Below, one piece after another: positions 41,489 to 50,504 of a stretch of 64,000 nucleotides of DNA. Location of the stretch: positions 1,054,001 through 1,118,000 of the forward strand of contig NZ_JAIFAG010000001.1 in the NCBI RefSeq assembly GCF_020012125.1, in the 5' to 3' direction. Origin of the DNA: Hymenobacter psoromatis. Its GTDB lineage: Bacteria > Bacteroidota > Bacteroidia > Cytophagales > Hymenobacteraceae. Position 1 is the first letter of the stretch; each line of letters opens with the position of its first letter. The translations under genes and the position numbers were made by a program. The notes under the pieces are model-generated. The model searched no databases. It worked only from the letters and a program-made list of their open reading frames with translations, and was not told where the DNA came from.

Positions 41489-43204
41489 ATGGCCGAAATT
41501 ATCAAAATGCCCAAAATGAGCGACACGATGACCGAAGGGACCATCGCGGCCTGGCTCAAGAAAGTAGGCGACAAAGTGAAGGCGGGCGATATCCTGGCCG
41601 AAGTCGAGACCGACAAGGCCACGATGGAGCTGGAAAACTACGAGGACGGTACCCTGCTCTACATCGGCCCAAAAGAAAAAGACTCCGTGCCCGTAGATGG
41701 CGTGTTGGCCATTGTGGGCAAGGAGGGCGAAGATATTTCGGGCTTGCTCAGCAGCCAGAACGGGGGTAGCACGCCCGCCCCAGCGGCTGCTCCGGCCGCC
41801 GCGCCGGCTCCTACCCCCGCGCCCGCGCCCCAGGCCGCCGCGCCTACTCCGGCTCCAGCCGCCGCGCCTACCCCCACCGCGCCCGCCAATGGCAAGAAGG
41901 CCATCGTGGTGCGGATGCCCAAAATGAGCGATACGATGACCGAAGGCACCATTGCCGCCTGGCTGAAAAAGGTGGGCGACAAGGTGAAAGCGGGCGACGT
42001 GCTGGCCGAAGTCGAGACCGATAAAGCCACGATGGAGCTGGAGAACTACGAGGATGGCACCCTGCTCTATACCGGTCCGAAAGAGGGCGAAGCCGTAGCT
42101 GTTGATGGCGTGCTGGCCATTATTGGCGAGGAAGGCGCTGACGTTCAAGCCTTACTGAGTGGCCAGAGCGGCGGCGCGGCGGCCCCTACCCCCCCTGCCG
42201 AGACCGAAGCGGCCGCGCCTAGCACCTCCCAACCCGAAACCAGCAGCCAGGAACCAGCTGCTCCAACCGGCCGCCTCATTGCCTCGCCTCTAGCTAAGAG
42301 CATCGCCAAGGATAAGGGCCTCGACCTGCGCCAAATTAAAGGCAGCGGTGAAAACGGCCGCATCGTGGCCCGCGACCTCGAAAACGCCCAGCCCCAGGCC
42401 GCTACCCCGGCTCCGGCAGCCACGCCAATGCCGGCCCAAGCTCCGAGCGAGTACATCCAGGCTGCCTTGCCCGAAGCTACCAAGCCCGCTGCCCAAGCTC
42501 CTAGTACCAGCGCCCAAGCATCGGACACCTACACCGACACGCCGGTGTCGCAGATGCGCAAGGTAATTGCCAAGCGCCTGTCGGAGAGCCTATTCACGGC
42601 CCCGCATTTCTATCTGACGATGGAGATTGTGATGGACCGGGCGATGGAAACCCGCGTGAAACTCAACGAGCTGTCGCCGGTAAAGCTGTCGTTCAACGAC
42701 CTGGTTATCAAGGCGTGCGCCGTAGCACTGAAGCAGCACCCGGCCATTAACTCGTCGTGGCTCGGCGACCGTATTCGCCAGAATAAGGTGGTGAATATCG
42801 GCGTGGCCGTGGCCGTGGACGAGGGCCTGCTGGTGCCCGTGGTGCGCAACGCCGACGGCAAGGGCTTATCAGCCATCGCCACCGAGGTGAAAGAGCTGGC
42901 CGGCAAGGCCAAAAGTAAGAAGCTGCAACCCGCCGAATGGGAGGGTAGTACCTTCACCATCAGCAACCTGGGTATGTTTGGTATCGACGAATTCACTGCT
43001 ATCATCAACCCGCCCGATGCCTGCATCCTGGCCGTGGGCGGCATTAAGCAAACCGCCGTAGTGCGGGACGGCGCGCTGGCCATCGGCCACCTCATGAAAG
43101 TAACCCTGAGCTGCGACCACCGGGTAGTAGACGGGGCCACCGGCGCGGCCTTCCTGCAAACCGTAAAAGCCCTGCTGGAAGACCCCATGCGGATGCTGAT
43201 TTGA
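41489..43204 (+). CDS. pdhC: Dihydrolipoamide acetyltransferase (E2 of pyruvate dehydrogenase)
   Basis: 571 aa from the ATG at 41489. Two lipoyl domains (about residues 1-80 and 150-225) share near-identical sequences around the lipoylated lysine in VETDKATMELENYEDGTLLY. Pro/Ala linkers separate them. A peripheral-subunit-binding domain follows (RLIASPLAKSIAKDKGLDL). The C-terminal catalytic domain has SCDHRVVDGATGAAFLQ with the HxxxDG active site. The two lipoyl domains are closely similar at DNA level, indicating a tandem duplication. The gene has its own -7 box and terminator. The E3 partner is lpdA at 418. Confidence 0.96.
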   Translation: MAEIIKMPKMSDTMTEGTIAAWLKKVGDKVKAGDILAEVETDKATMELENYEDGTLLYIGPKEKDSVPVDGVLAIVGKEGEDISGLLSSQNGGSTPAPAAAPAAAPAPTPAPAPQAAAPTPAPAAAPTPTAPANGKKAIVVRMPKMSDTMTEGTIAAWLKKVGDKVKAGDVLAEVETDKATMELENYEDGTLLYTGPKEGEAVAVDGVLAIIGEEGADVQALLSGQSGGAAAPTPPAETEAAAPSTSQPETSSQEPAAPTGRLIASPLAKSIAKDKGLDLRQIKGSGENGRIVARDLENAQPQAATPAPAATPMPAQAPSEYIQAALPEATKPAAQAPSTSAQASDTYTDTPVSQMRKVIAKRLSESLFTAPHFYLTMEIVMDRAMETRVKLNELSPVKLSFNDLVIKACAVALKQHPAINSSWLGDRIRQNKVVNIGVAVAVDEGLLVPVVRNADGKGLSAIATEVKELAGKAKSKKLQPAEWEGSTFTISNLGMFGIDEFTAIINPPDACILAVGGIKQTAVVRDGALAIGHLMKVTLSCDHRVVDGATGAAFLQTVKALLEDPMRMLI

Positions 43205-43249
43205 TTTTAGGTTGAAAAACCCAAGTAGCCATTTTGTATAAACTCCACA

Positions 43250-43277
43250 AAAACCAGCCCTAGCAGGCTGGTTTTTT
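43250..43277 (+). terminator. Intrinsic terminator of pdhC
   Basis: The ten-base stem AAAACCAGCC/GGCTGGTTTT has a six-base loop and ends in a T-run. It starts 46 bases after the pdhC stop. Confidence 0.88.
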
Positions 43278-43330
43278 GCATTATAAAGCTGTTTTGGGGG
43301 TAAGTTAAGGGGGTAGAGAACGAAATACTA

Positions 43331-43338
43331 TACATTTG
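43331..43338 (+). promoter_or_regulatory. -7 box for the TonB receptor
   Basis: TACATTTG, an exact consensus match, 25 bases before the ATG at 43364. Confidence 0.55.
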
Positions 43339-43363
43339 CTCTTCACCCTACCCCCTTAATCCC

Positions 43364-45943
43364 ATGAAGCACAGTCTACTCACATTTCCACTACTGGTAG
43401 CTTCCAGCGCCGCTTGGGCCCAAAGCCAAACCCTGGCGGGCCAGGTGCAGGACCCTACCGGCCGGCCCCTCATTGGGGCCACGGTGGTCGAAAAAGGTAC
43501 TAATAATGGTACGGGCACGGATGGTAACGGCCGGTTTGTGCTGCGCGCCCGCACGGCCCAGCCGCGGCTGCTCATTAGCGCCTTGGGCTACACGCCCCAG
43601 GAGGTAAGCGGTGGCAGTGCTATCACGGTAAAGCTAGCCGAGAGTAATACCGCTCTCGAAGATGTGCAGATAGTAGGTTCGCGCAGTCTCAACCGCTCCG
43701 TCACGGACTCGCCTTCGCCGATTGACTTGATTGACGTGCAGCAGGTGACGGCTAAAACCGGCCAGCTCGACGTGAACCAGCTGCTGCAGTTCGTGGCCCC
43801 CTCCTTCAACTCGAACCGCCAGACCGGGGCCGACGGGGCCGACCACGTGGACCCGGCCAGCCTGCGCGGCCTCGGCCCCGACCAAACTCTGGTGCTCGTG
43901 AACGGCAAGCGCTGGCACCAGTCGTCGCTGGTGAACCTGTTTGGCAGCCGCGGCCGGGGCAACACGGGCACCGACCTGAACACGATTCCGGCCGCCAGCA
44001 TCGAGCGGATTGAGATTCTGCGCGATGGCGCGTCGGCCCAGTACGGCTCCGATGCCATCGCGGGCGTCATCAACATCGTGCTCAAAACCAGTACTAAGGA
44101 GCTGACCGCCAACGTGAACTACGGCGCTTACACCGCGAAGTACCGGTTTGATGACCAGACCTTCGATGGCGGCAACCTGAACGTGAATGCCAACTACGGG
44201 GTGGGGGTAGGGAAGGGCGGCTTCGTGAACCTGACCGCCGACTACAACCAGCGCGAGCATACCCAGCGCGCCAACGTGCCCGCCCCCGATGGCATTCAGC
44301 GCCGCCAGTACGGCGACCCGCAGGTGTACAACACCTCGGCCTACCTCAATAGTAAGCTGCCGCTGAGCGAGAATATCTACGCCTACGTGTTTGGCGGCAT
44401 CAATGTGCGCCGGGGCAATGCCTACGCCTACACGCGCTTCCCCACCAGCACCGACGACAATGGTAATACCATCCCGAACCCGCGCAGCAACGCCACACTC
44501 TACCCCGATGGCTTCGACCCCATCATCACCAGCGCCATTTTTGATGGCCAGGGCGTGGCGGGCTTGCGCGGCAATTTTGGCGGTTGGGATGTGGACCTGA
44601 GCAATAGCTTTGGCTCGAACCGCTTTCACTACGGCGTGAAAAACACCCTGAACGCCACCCTCGGGGCTACTTCGCCTACCACCTTCGACGCGGGCGGCTT
44701 TCAGCTCCAGCAGGATGTGGCGGACCTCAATATCAGCCGCAATTTCAAGACCGTGGCCCAGGGCCTAAACCTGGCGTTTGGCAGCGAATACCGCCGCGAG
44801 TGGTACCAGATTTTTGCCGGTGAGCCCGGTTCTTACACTAACTACACGCCGAATAATGGCGTGCCCGCTGGGTCGCAGGGCTTTCCGGGCTTTCAGCCGC
44901 GCAACGTGCTGAAGGCCAGTCGTAACAACATCGGCGTGTATGCCGATGCCGAGCTTAACGTAACCACGGCCTGGCTGGTGGAAGGGGCCGTGCGCTTTGA
45001 GAATTACAGCGACTTTGGCAGCAACGTGACCGGCAAGCTGGCTACCCGCTACAAGCTGAGCGATAACTTCTCGCTGCGCGGCACGCTGAGCACGGGTTTC
45101 CGGGCACCGTCGCTGGCGCAGATTAACTTCAACACCGTGTTTACCAACGTGGTGGGGGGTAAGCCTGTGGATATTCTGCTCGACCGCAACAACGGGCCCG
45201 TGACCACGGCCGTGGGCATTCCGCCCCTCACGCGCGAGCTGTCGCGCTCGGTCAGCCTCGGGTTTACGGGCCGGGCCAGTACCATTTTCACTTTTACTGT
45301 GGATGGCTACTATATTCACATTCAGGACCGCATCGTGCTCACGGGCACGTTTGACCAGACCGATAACGTCATTGGGGCCACCCTGGCGAGCCTGAACGTG
45401 GGCCAGGCCCAGTTCTTCGCCAACGCGGCCTCCACCAGCACGTTTGGCCTCGATGCCGTGCTGGCCAATACGCTGGGGGTAGGCAGCGGCCGCCTCACCA
45501 CTACCCTGGCTGGCAACCTCAACCGCCTGAACGTGACCAGTGTGCAAACCACGCCCAAGCTGGCGGGCAAGGAAGACGTCTTCTTCGGCCCCCGCGAGCA
45601 AGCCTTCGTGAAAGCCTCCGCACCGCCGTTCAAAATTAACCTGACCCTGGATTATAGCCTGGGCCGCTTCGGGGCGCTGGTGCGCTTCGTGGAGTTTGGC
45701 GGCGTCAAGCTGATTGACTACAATGGCGACCCCGAAAACTACGACCCGCGCCTGACCACCGACGTGGCCCTGAGCTACGCCCTCACCAATCACTTGCGCC
45801 TGTCGCTAGGCAGTTCCAACCTGTTCAATAAATACCCCAATTTCTTCAACCCCCAAGCTACCGAAACCGGCGGTGCCTGGGACCCCGTGCAAATGGGCAG
45901 CAACGGCCGGATGCTGTTTGCCAAGCTGCAAGCGCGGTTTTAA
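43364..45943 (+). CDS. TonB-dependent outer-membrane receptor
   Basis: 859 aa with a signal peptide (MKHSLLTFPLLVASSAAWAQ). A carboxypeptidase-regulatory-like domain follows (about residues 24-100, LAGQVQDPTGRPLIGATVVEK). The plug comes next (about 105-240, with LVNGKRWHQSSLVNLFGSRG and IERIEILRDGASAQYGSDAI), then a beta-barrel ending in NGRMLFAKLQARF with terminal Phe. It should import a large or complexed nutrient; no SusD partner is adjacent, so glycan import via a SusCD pair is unlikely. The gene is monocistronic with its own -7 box. A palindrome follows 13 bases after the stop. Confidence 0.95.
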   Translation: MKHSLLTFPLLVASSAAWAQSQTLAGQVQDPTGRPLIGATVVEKGTNNGTGTDGNGRFVLRARTAQPRLLISALGYTPQEVSGGSAITVKLAESNTALEDVQIVGSRSLNRSVTDSPSPIDLIDVQQVTAKTGQLDVNQLLQFVAPSFNSNRQTGADGADHVDPASLRGLGPDQTLVLVNGKRWHQSSLVNLFGSRGRGNTGTDLNTIPAASIERIEILRDGASAQYGSDAIAGVINIVLKTSTKELTANVNYGAYTAKYRFDDQTFDGGNLNVNANYGVGVGKGGFVNLTADYNQREHTQRANVPAPDGIQRRQYGDPQVYNTSAYLNSKLPLSENIYAYVFGGINVRRGNAYAYTRFPTSTDDNGNTIPNPRSNATLYPDGFDPIITSAIFDGQGVAGLRGNFGGWDVDLSNSFGSNRFHYGVKNTLNATLGATSPTTFDAGGFQLQQDVADLNISRNFKTVAQGLNLAFGSEYRREWYQIFAGEPGSYTNYTPNNGVPAGSQGFPGFQPRNVLKASRNNIGVYADAELNVTTAWLVEGAVRFENYSDFGSNVTGKLATRYKLSDNFSLRGTLSTGFRAPSLAQINFNTVFTNVVGGKPVDILLDRNNGPVTTAVGIPPLTRELSRSVSLGFTGRASTIFTFTVDGYYIHIQDRIVLTGTFDQTDNVIGATLASLNVGQAQFFANAASTSTFGLDAVLANTLGVGSGRLTTTLAGNLNRLNVTSVQTTPKLAGKEDVFFGPREQAFVKASAPPFKINLTLDYSLGRFGALVRFVEFGGVKLIDYNGDPENYDPRLTTDVALSYALTNHLRLSLGSSNLFNKYPNFFNPQATETGGAWDPVQMGSNGRMLFAKLQARF

Positions 45944-45956
45944 GGGGGTAGGGAAT

Positions 45957-46064
45957 AAAAAGAACGTTATGCAGACCGTAGGGAAGCATCTCGCTCGAAT
46001 CGTTGAATCACCAACCCAACGGCACGAGTAAGATGCTTCTCTGCGGTCTGCATGACGTTCTTTT
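45957..46064. repeat. Palindromic element between TonB receptor and hslV
   Basis: Left arm 45957-45996 and right arm 46025-46064 pair over 40 bases with five mismatches. The arms contain ATGCAGACCG and GAAGCATCT. The AGACCGCAG portion also begins the large element at 52432, suggesting a related family. Confidence 0.8.
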
Positions 46065-46095
46065 GGCGCTAACCTGTTTCCCGGCCAGGCAAGCG

Positions 46096-46103
46096 TATTT
46101 TTG
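46096..46103 (+). promoter_or_regulatory. -7 box four bases from the hslV start codon
   Basis: TATTTTTG, an exact consensus match, ending four bases before the ATG at 46108. Confidence 0.5.
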
Positions 46104-46107
46104 CGCC

Positions 46108-46650
46108 ATGCTCCCAAAAATTCGCTCTACAACCGTGCTCGGCGTGCGCCACAACGGCCAGATTGCCCTCGGGGCCGACGGCCAGGCCACGATGGATAAG
46201 CACGTGGCCAAAAACAACGTGCGCAAAGTGCGCCAACTCAACGATGGCAAGGTGGTAACCGGCTTCGCCGGCTCCACGGCCGATGCGTTTATGCTGCTCG
46301 ACCGCTTCGAGGAAAAGCTCGCTGCCTATGGCAACAACCTCAAGCGTGCCTCCATTGAGCTGGCGAAGGACTGGCGCAAAGACCAGTACCTGCGCAAGTT
46401 AGAAGCCATGATGGTGGTCTGCGACAAGGACGAGCTGCTCATTGTGAGCGGCACCGGCGACGTGCTGGAGCCCGATACCGACGTGGCCGCCATCGGCAGC
46501 GGGGCCATGTACGCGCAGGCCGCCGCGCTAGCCCTGAAGAAGCACGCCTCGCACCTCACGGCCCGCCAGATGGTGGAAGACGCCCTACACATCGCGGCCG
46601 ATATCTGCATCTATACTAACCATAATCTGATAATTGCGGAGCCGGCCTGA
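46108..46650 (+). CDS. hslV: HslV peptidase subunit
   Basis: The proteolytic subunit of the HslUV (ClpYQ) ATP-dependent protease. 180 aa from the ATG at 46108; the sequence opens MLPKIRSTTVLGVRHNGQ, in which the Thr-Thr after the short propeptide is the catalytic N-terminus. GADGQATMDKHVAKNNVRKV and GFAGSTADAFMLLDRFEEKL are characteristic. An in-frame ATG at 46003 would run through the palindrome and is rejected. hslU is not adjacent, so the ATPase must be encoded elsewhere. The -7 box four bases before the ATG suggests a leaderless message. Confidence 0.96.
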   Translation: MLPKIRSTTVLGVRHNGQIALGADGQATMDKHVAKNNVRKVRQLNDGKVVTGFAGSTADAFMLLDRFEEKLAAYGNNLKRASIELAKDWRKDQYLRKLEAMMVVCDKDELLIVSGTGDVLEPDTDVAAIGSGAMYAQAAALALKKHASHLTARQMVEDALHIAADICIYTNHNLIIAEPA

Positions 46651-46695
46651 TGCGTTAAATAGCCGCCGATAGTTCACTTTTGTAAAGCCCTAGCT

Positions 46696-47202
46696 ATGCC
46701 GCTTGCCTTGCCCCAGAGCTACCACAACTCTAAAACCAAAGCGGCGGGGTTGCTGCTGCTTTCCTTGCTTTTTGTGAGCGGCGGGGCTTTGATAGTTTGG
46801 AAAGGCGACACCGAAGACCACTGGATAGGTGGGCTGCTAATGGCGTTTTTTATAGTTGGCGTAGTGGTATTTGCCCGGCAGTTTCTGGACCAGGCCCCCC
46901 GCCTCACGCTCACGGCCACGGGCATGACGGACCGCTCTCTCAAGCTGGGCGAAATTCCCTGGCGCGATATCGAAGGGGCCTATTTGCGCAGCGTTTATTT
47001 GCGCAGCGTTCGCGGCAGCGAGTTTATTTGCCTGCAACTACGCAACACCGACGACTACCTGGCCCGCCTCTCGCCGATGATGCGCCGTCTCTTAGGTACC
47101 AATACTGCCCTGGGTTTTACTCCCATCTCGCTCAATCTGACCGGCCTAAAGGCTGATACTAACGAGATTCTGGCTATCGTGCTGGCGCAAAGTGGGCGGT
47201 AG
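46696..47202 (+). CDS. Two-helix membrane protein, PH-like, unknown
   Basis: 168 aa. Two transmembrane helices (residues about 17-33 and 45-63) are followed by a soluble domain with RLTLTATGMTDRSLKLGEIPW, which resembles the start of a bacterial PH-like (bPH2/YcxB) domain. It then has a duplicated short stretch YLRSVYLRSVRGSEF. Role unknown. A CACTTTTG box at 46675-46682 precedes the start by 13 bases. Confidence 0.75.
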   Translation: MPLALPQSYHNSKTKAAGLLLLSLLFVSGGALIVWKGDTEDHWIGGLLMAFFIVGVVVFARQFLDQAPRLTLTATGMTDRSLKLGEIPWRDIEGAYLRSVYLRSVRGSEFICLQLRNTDDYLARLSPMMRRLLGTNTALGFTPISLNLTGLKADTNEILAIVLAQSGR

Positions 47203-47305
47203 ATTAGTTTGTATTTTTTGCCTGCCAGGGCGGTCCTTTTACCGACGCAAGTTATTTTTATTTCACCTAAAAAGCTAACAGCTAGTAGCTAACAGCTTAA
47301 TAAAG

Positions 47306-48277
47306 ATGCAAATCACCAACTTCCTCAAGCACCACTACCGCCACTTCAACGCCGCCGCCCTCATCGACGCGGCCGAGGGCTACAACAAGCACCTCGCCGA
47401 AGGCGGCAAAATGATGATTACCCTGGCCGGCGCCATGAGCACCGCCGAAATGGGTATTCAATTAGCCGAGCTAATCCGGCAGGATAAGGTGCAGATTATC
47501 AGCTGTACTGGTGCCAACCTGGAGGAAGATATCTTCAACCTGGTGGCGCACGATTTCTACGAGCGCGTGCCCCACTACCGCGACCTCACGCCCGCCGACG
47601 AGCAGGCCCTGCTCGAGCGCCACATGAACCGCGTGACCGACACCTGCATCCCCGAAGAGGAGGCTATGCGCCGCCTGGAACACGTGGTATTGAAGTTTTG
47701 GGAAAAGGCCGACAAGGCCGGCGAAGCTTATTTCCCCCACGAATTCTTCTACCAGATTCTGCTGAGCGGCGAGCTGGAGCAATATTACCAGATTGACCCG
47801 AAAGACTCGTGGATGCTGGCGGCAGCTGAGAAAAACCTGCCCATCATCTGCCCCGGCTGGGAAGACTCGACGCTCGGTAACATCTACGCCGGCCACGTCA
47901 TCACGGGCGATATCCAGAACGTGCACACCATGCGCACGGGCATCCAGTACATGATTTACCTGGCCGAGTGGTACACCAAGCAGGCCACCGATGAGAACAA
48001 AGTAGGCTTCTTCCAGATTGGCGGCGGTATTGCTGGCGACTTTCCTATCTGCGTGGTGCCCATGCTGCACCAGGACCTGGGCCGCACCAGCGTGCCGCTG
48101 TGGGGCTATTTCTGCCAGATTTCGGATTCGACGACTAGCTACGGCAGCTACTCGGGTGCCGTGCCCAACGAGAAAATTACCTGGGGCAAGCTGGGCCAGA
48201 ACACGCCGAAATTCATCATCGAAAGCGACGCTACCATCGTGGCCCCGCTGATTTTTGCCATCGTGCTCGGGCAATAA
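47306..48277 (+). CDS. Deoxyhypusine-synthase-family protein lacking the catalytic lysine
   Basis: 323 aa with the DHS fold: MMITLAGAMSTAEMGIQLAE, IISCTGANLEEDIFNL, PIICPGWEDSTLGNIYAG, and a C-terminal SDATIVAPLIFAIVLG. In true DHS the sequence GGGxxKHH supplies the lysine that carries the aminobutyl group; here it reads IGGGIAGDFPICVVPML, with no lysine. The WGKL near the end matches the usual WGKI. Bacteria have no eIF5A, so protein hypusination is not expected; a polyamine-related role (homospermidine-type chemistry) or another NAD-dependent reaction is possible. The next gene starts three bases after its stop. Confidence 0.85.
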   Translation: MQITNFLKHHYRHFNAAALIDAAEGYNKHLAEGGKMMITLAGAMSTAEMGIQLAELIRQDKVQIISCTGANLEEDIFNLVAHDFYERVPHYRDLTPADEQALLERHMNRVTDTCIPEEEAMRRLEHVVLKFWEKADKAGEAYFPHEFFYQILLSGELEQYYQIDPKDSWMLAAAEKNLPIICPGWEDSTLGNIYAGHVITGDIQNVHTMRTGIQYMIYLAEWYTKQATDENKVGFFQIGGGIAGDFPICVVPMLHQDLGRTSVPLWGYFCQISDSTTSYGSYSGAVPNEKITWGKLGQNTPKFIIESDATIVAPLIFAIVLGQ

Positions 48278-48280
48278 CCT

Positions 48281-50035
48281 ATGCTGATTCCGCGCCCCGC
48301 GCCGGACCGCGCCGCCCCGGACCCCGGCCCTACCCCCCCTCACCGGGCCGGGTGGGGCCAGGTGGCCGGGGCGGCGTTGCTATTAGCAGGAATAGCGGCG
48401 CTGTTGGTCTACATTCTCACGCCCTACCCCGTCCTACGCGACGGGTACCTGCGCCACACGCCCTATTTGTATCGCGCCGCCGCTTGGCCCCGCGACTTTT
48501 TCACGCCCGCCGTAAAGGCCCGCGGCAATCTGCTGGCGGCGCTGGCGTTGGCGGCGCTGGTGGGGGTAGGGGCCTACGGCTGGTGGGTGCGCCCGCGCCA
48601 GCCGGCCGCCGCGCCGCCGTTGCGCCTATTGCGCCGGACCGATAAGCCCTGGCTGGCGGGGCTACTGCTGCTGGCGGCGGGCCTGTGGGCCTGGGGCGCT
48701 ACCCAGGTGCCGCCTGCCTACGACGAGGTGTTTTCGGCGGTGTATTGCGCGGGCAACCAGTCGTTATTTGCCACCTGGAGCTACTACATGCTGCCCAATA
48801 ACCACGTGCTGTTCAATCTGTTGAACGGCGGCTTGTTTGGCTGGCTGCACCGCCTGCCCTGGCTGGTGCCCACGGGCCGGTTGCTGTCGGGCCTGGCCTA
48901 CGCGGGCACGCTGGTGGTAGTGTATCGGCTGGTGGCGGGCCTCACCGGGCGGCGGGGGGTAGGGGCGCTATTGGCGGTGCTGGCGGGGTTGCAGTTTTCG
49001 CTGTGGGGCTTCGGGTTTCAGGCCCGCGGCTATGCGCTGTACGCGCTATTGCACTGGGTGGCGGTGGGCACGCTACTGGCGCACTGGCGGCAGCCCAGGC
49101 AGCCGAAGTGGTTGCTGCTCAACATGCTGGCTGTGGCGGCGGGTTACGCGGTGGTACCCACTTTTCTGTTTTACCACGCGGCGCAGCTGCTGGCGGCCGC
49201 GGCGGTGCAGCAGCGGCAGCGCTGCTTCGACGGTCAGTTTTGGCGCTGCCAGGCGGGCGCGCTGGCCCTGGCAGGCGCGTTTTATTTGCCGATTATTGGC
49301 TTCTCGGGCCTGGCCTCGCTGGCGGCCAATCCCTACGTGCGGCCTTTCCAGGGCCGCCTGACCGAGTTCGTTATCAGAGCCTGGCCCGATGTGAGGGGCT
49401 ACGCGCCGTACGCGTTTGGCGAAATCGGGCTGGGTCCCTGGCCAGCTTACATTCTGATTTTACTTCCCCTAACCCTGCTGGCGCACCGGCGCTACTGGCA
49501 GCTGGGGCTGTTGTATCTGACGTGGCTGCTGGCTGTGGCCGGTGGTACGTTGGGGCTGCGGCACGTTATTTTTCACCGCAACCTACTGGCATTTTTTAGC
49601 TTGGCGGTGGTGCTGGCTCCCCTCACGGTGGGCGTGTGGCTAAGCCGCTGGCGGCGCTGGGCCGGGCTGGCGGGCGCGTTAATTATAATTGGGGGGGTAG
49701 GGCTGGGCTTTGTGCGCCACAACCCGGTGCGCGAGCCGCTGGCGCTGTATTATTACGACCTGCCCGCTGGTTTTGACGCGGTCCAGCAGCGTCTGGCTAA
49801 GCTACCTAGTGGCGCGAAATCAATTGCTTTCTCCGAGGAAAGTTTCTACCCCTACTTTCTCTACCGCCGCGCCGGCCACCTGGCTCCGCACCCGGCGCAG
49901 CGCCCGGCGCAGCGCCCGGCCGCCGATTACTTTATCACGGCGCCCAACGATGCCCTGCCGCCCGCCCTGGCCGGCCGCTACCAGCCCGTCGATACCGTGG
50001 GCACCTACCGGCTGTGGCGGCGCCAGCTGAATTAA
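48281..50035 (+). CDS. GT-C-fold-like polytopic membrane protein
   Basis: 584 aa with about eleven hydrophobic segments. After TM3 there is ATQVPPAYDEVFSAVYCAG, where an acidic DE pair in the first large external loop resembles the catalytic acid of GT-C glycosyltransferases (ArnT/PMT/ALG types). NNHVLFNLLNGGLFGWLHRL follows. A C-terminal soluble tail runs from about residue 490. It may transfer a sugar from a polyprenyl donor, but the fold is inferred only from helix layout. It directly follows the DHS-like gene, so they are likely co-transcribed. Confidence 0.7.
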   Translation: MLIPRPAPDRAAPDPGPTPPHRAGWGQVAGAALLLAGIAALLVYILTPYPVLRDGYLRHTPYLYRAAAWPRDFFTPAVKARGNLLAALALAALVGVGAYGWWVRPRQPAAAPPLRLLRRTDKPWLAGLLLLAAGLWAWGATQVPPAYDEVFSAVYCAGNQSLFATWSYYMLPNNHVLFNLLNGGLFGWLHRLPWLVPTGRLLSGLAYAGTLVVVYRLVAGLTGRRGVGALLAVLAGLQFSLWGFGFQARGYALYALLHWVAVGTLLAHWRQPRQPKWLLLNMLAVAAGYAVVPTFLFYHAAQLLAAAAVQQRQRCFDGQFWRCQAGALALAGAFYLPIIGFSGLASLAANPYVRPFQGRLTEFVIRAWPDVRGYAPYAFGEIGLGPWPAYILILLPLTLLAHRRYWQLGLLYLTWLLAVAGGTLGLRHVIFHRNLLAFFSLAVVLAPLTVGVWLSRWRRWAGLAGALIIIGGVGLGFVRHNPVREPLALYYYDLPAGFDAVQQRLAKLPSGAKSIAFSEESFYPYFLYRRAGHLAPHPAQRPAQRPAADYFITAPNDALPPALAGRYQPVDTVGTYRLWRRQLN

Positions 50036-50504
50036 GTAAGTGATTAGAAAGGTATTAAGTAATGGGTCAGGCGTGGCGCTAAGCCCTGGCTGGCTTAGCC
50101 CGGCTGTTTGGTAGCGGCGCGGTCAGCGGGCAAAGGGTGGTGTTTGCCGTGCCGCAGCGGGCCTGCCGCTATCGGGTGAGCACTTGCTTCGGGCTTGGTG
50201 AGGCTACTGGTAGCTACCGCTGCCAGGTAGTCGTCCTTATCAAAATCTTCGTGGTAGTAGAGCGAGTCGCTCAGGGCGAGTTGGCCAAACAGATAGAGCA
50301 TGGTGGAAAAGATAAGGTGGACGACAATAAGTATAAAGACGAGATACCGCGCGGCTTATTGCAGTTGCAAGCCAAAAAATATTCTTGACCAATACTTGGC
50401 TTTCCAGTCCCAATCTCCACTTTGCAGCTCCCAATGCGCCGCTAGCTGGGCTACTTAGCAGGGGTAGGGAAAGAGGTTGGATGGTAAGCGAACGGTCCCT
50501 AGCC
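50036..50504. other. Intergenic region with one doubtful small gene
   Basis: These 469 bases contain only the small minus-strand frame at 50095-50301. Its in-frame upstream extension codes for a hydrophobic helix with no ATG, and a stop lies at 50356-50358. One GGGGTAGG octamer lies at about 50461. No terminator-like hairpin is obvious. Confidence 0.4.
50095..50301 (-). CDS. Doubtful small membrane-associated protein, 68 aa
   Basis: The frame starts MLYLFGQLALSDSLYYHEDF and is hydrophilic later. In-frame codons just upstream encode RYLVFILIVVHLIFST, a good transmembrane helix, but no ATG or GTG precedes it before a stop. Either the gene starts within the helix, uses an unusual start, or has lost its 5' end. 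No family match. Confidence 0.3.
   Translation of the reverse strand: MLYLFGQLALSDSLYYHEDFDKDDYLAAVATSSLTKPEASAHPIAAGPLRHGKHHPLPADRAATKQPG

Noticed and set aside
43634..44629. A 331-codon minus-strand frame antisense to the TonB receptor
   Set aside because: It is a compositional shadow of the receptor gene, whose plug and barrel motifs are clear.
47471..48343. A 290-codon minus-strand frame antisense to the DHS-like gene
   Set aside because: It lacks any domain and overlaps a well-conserved gene over its whole length.
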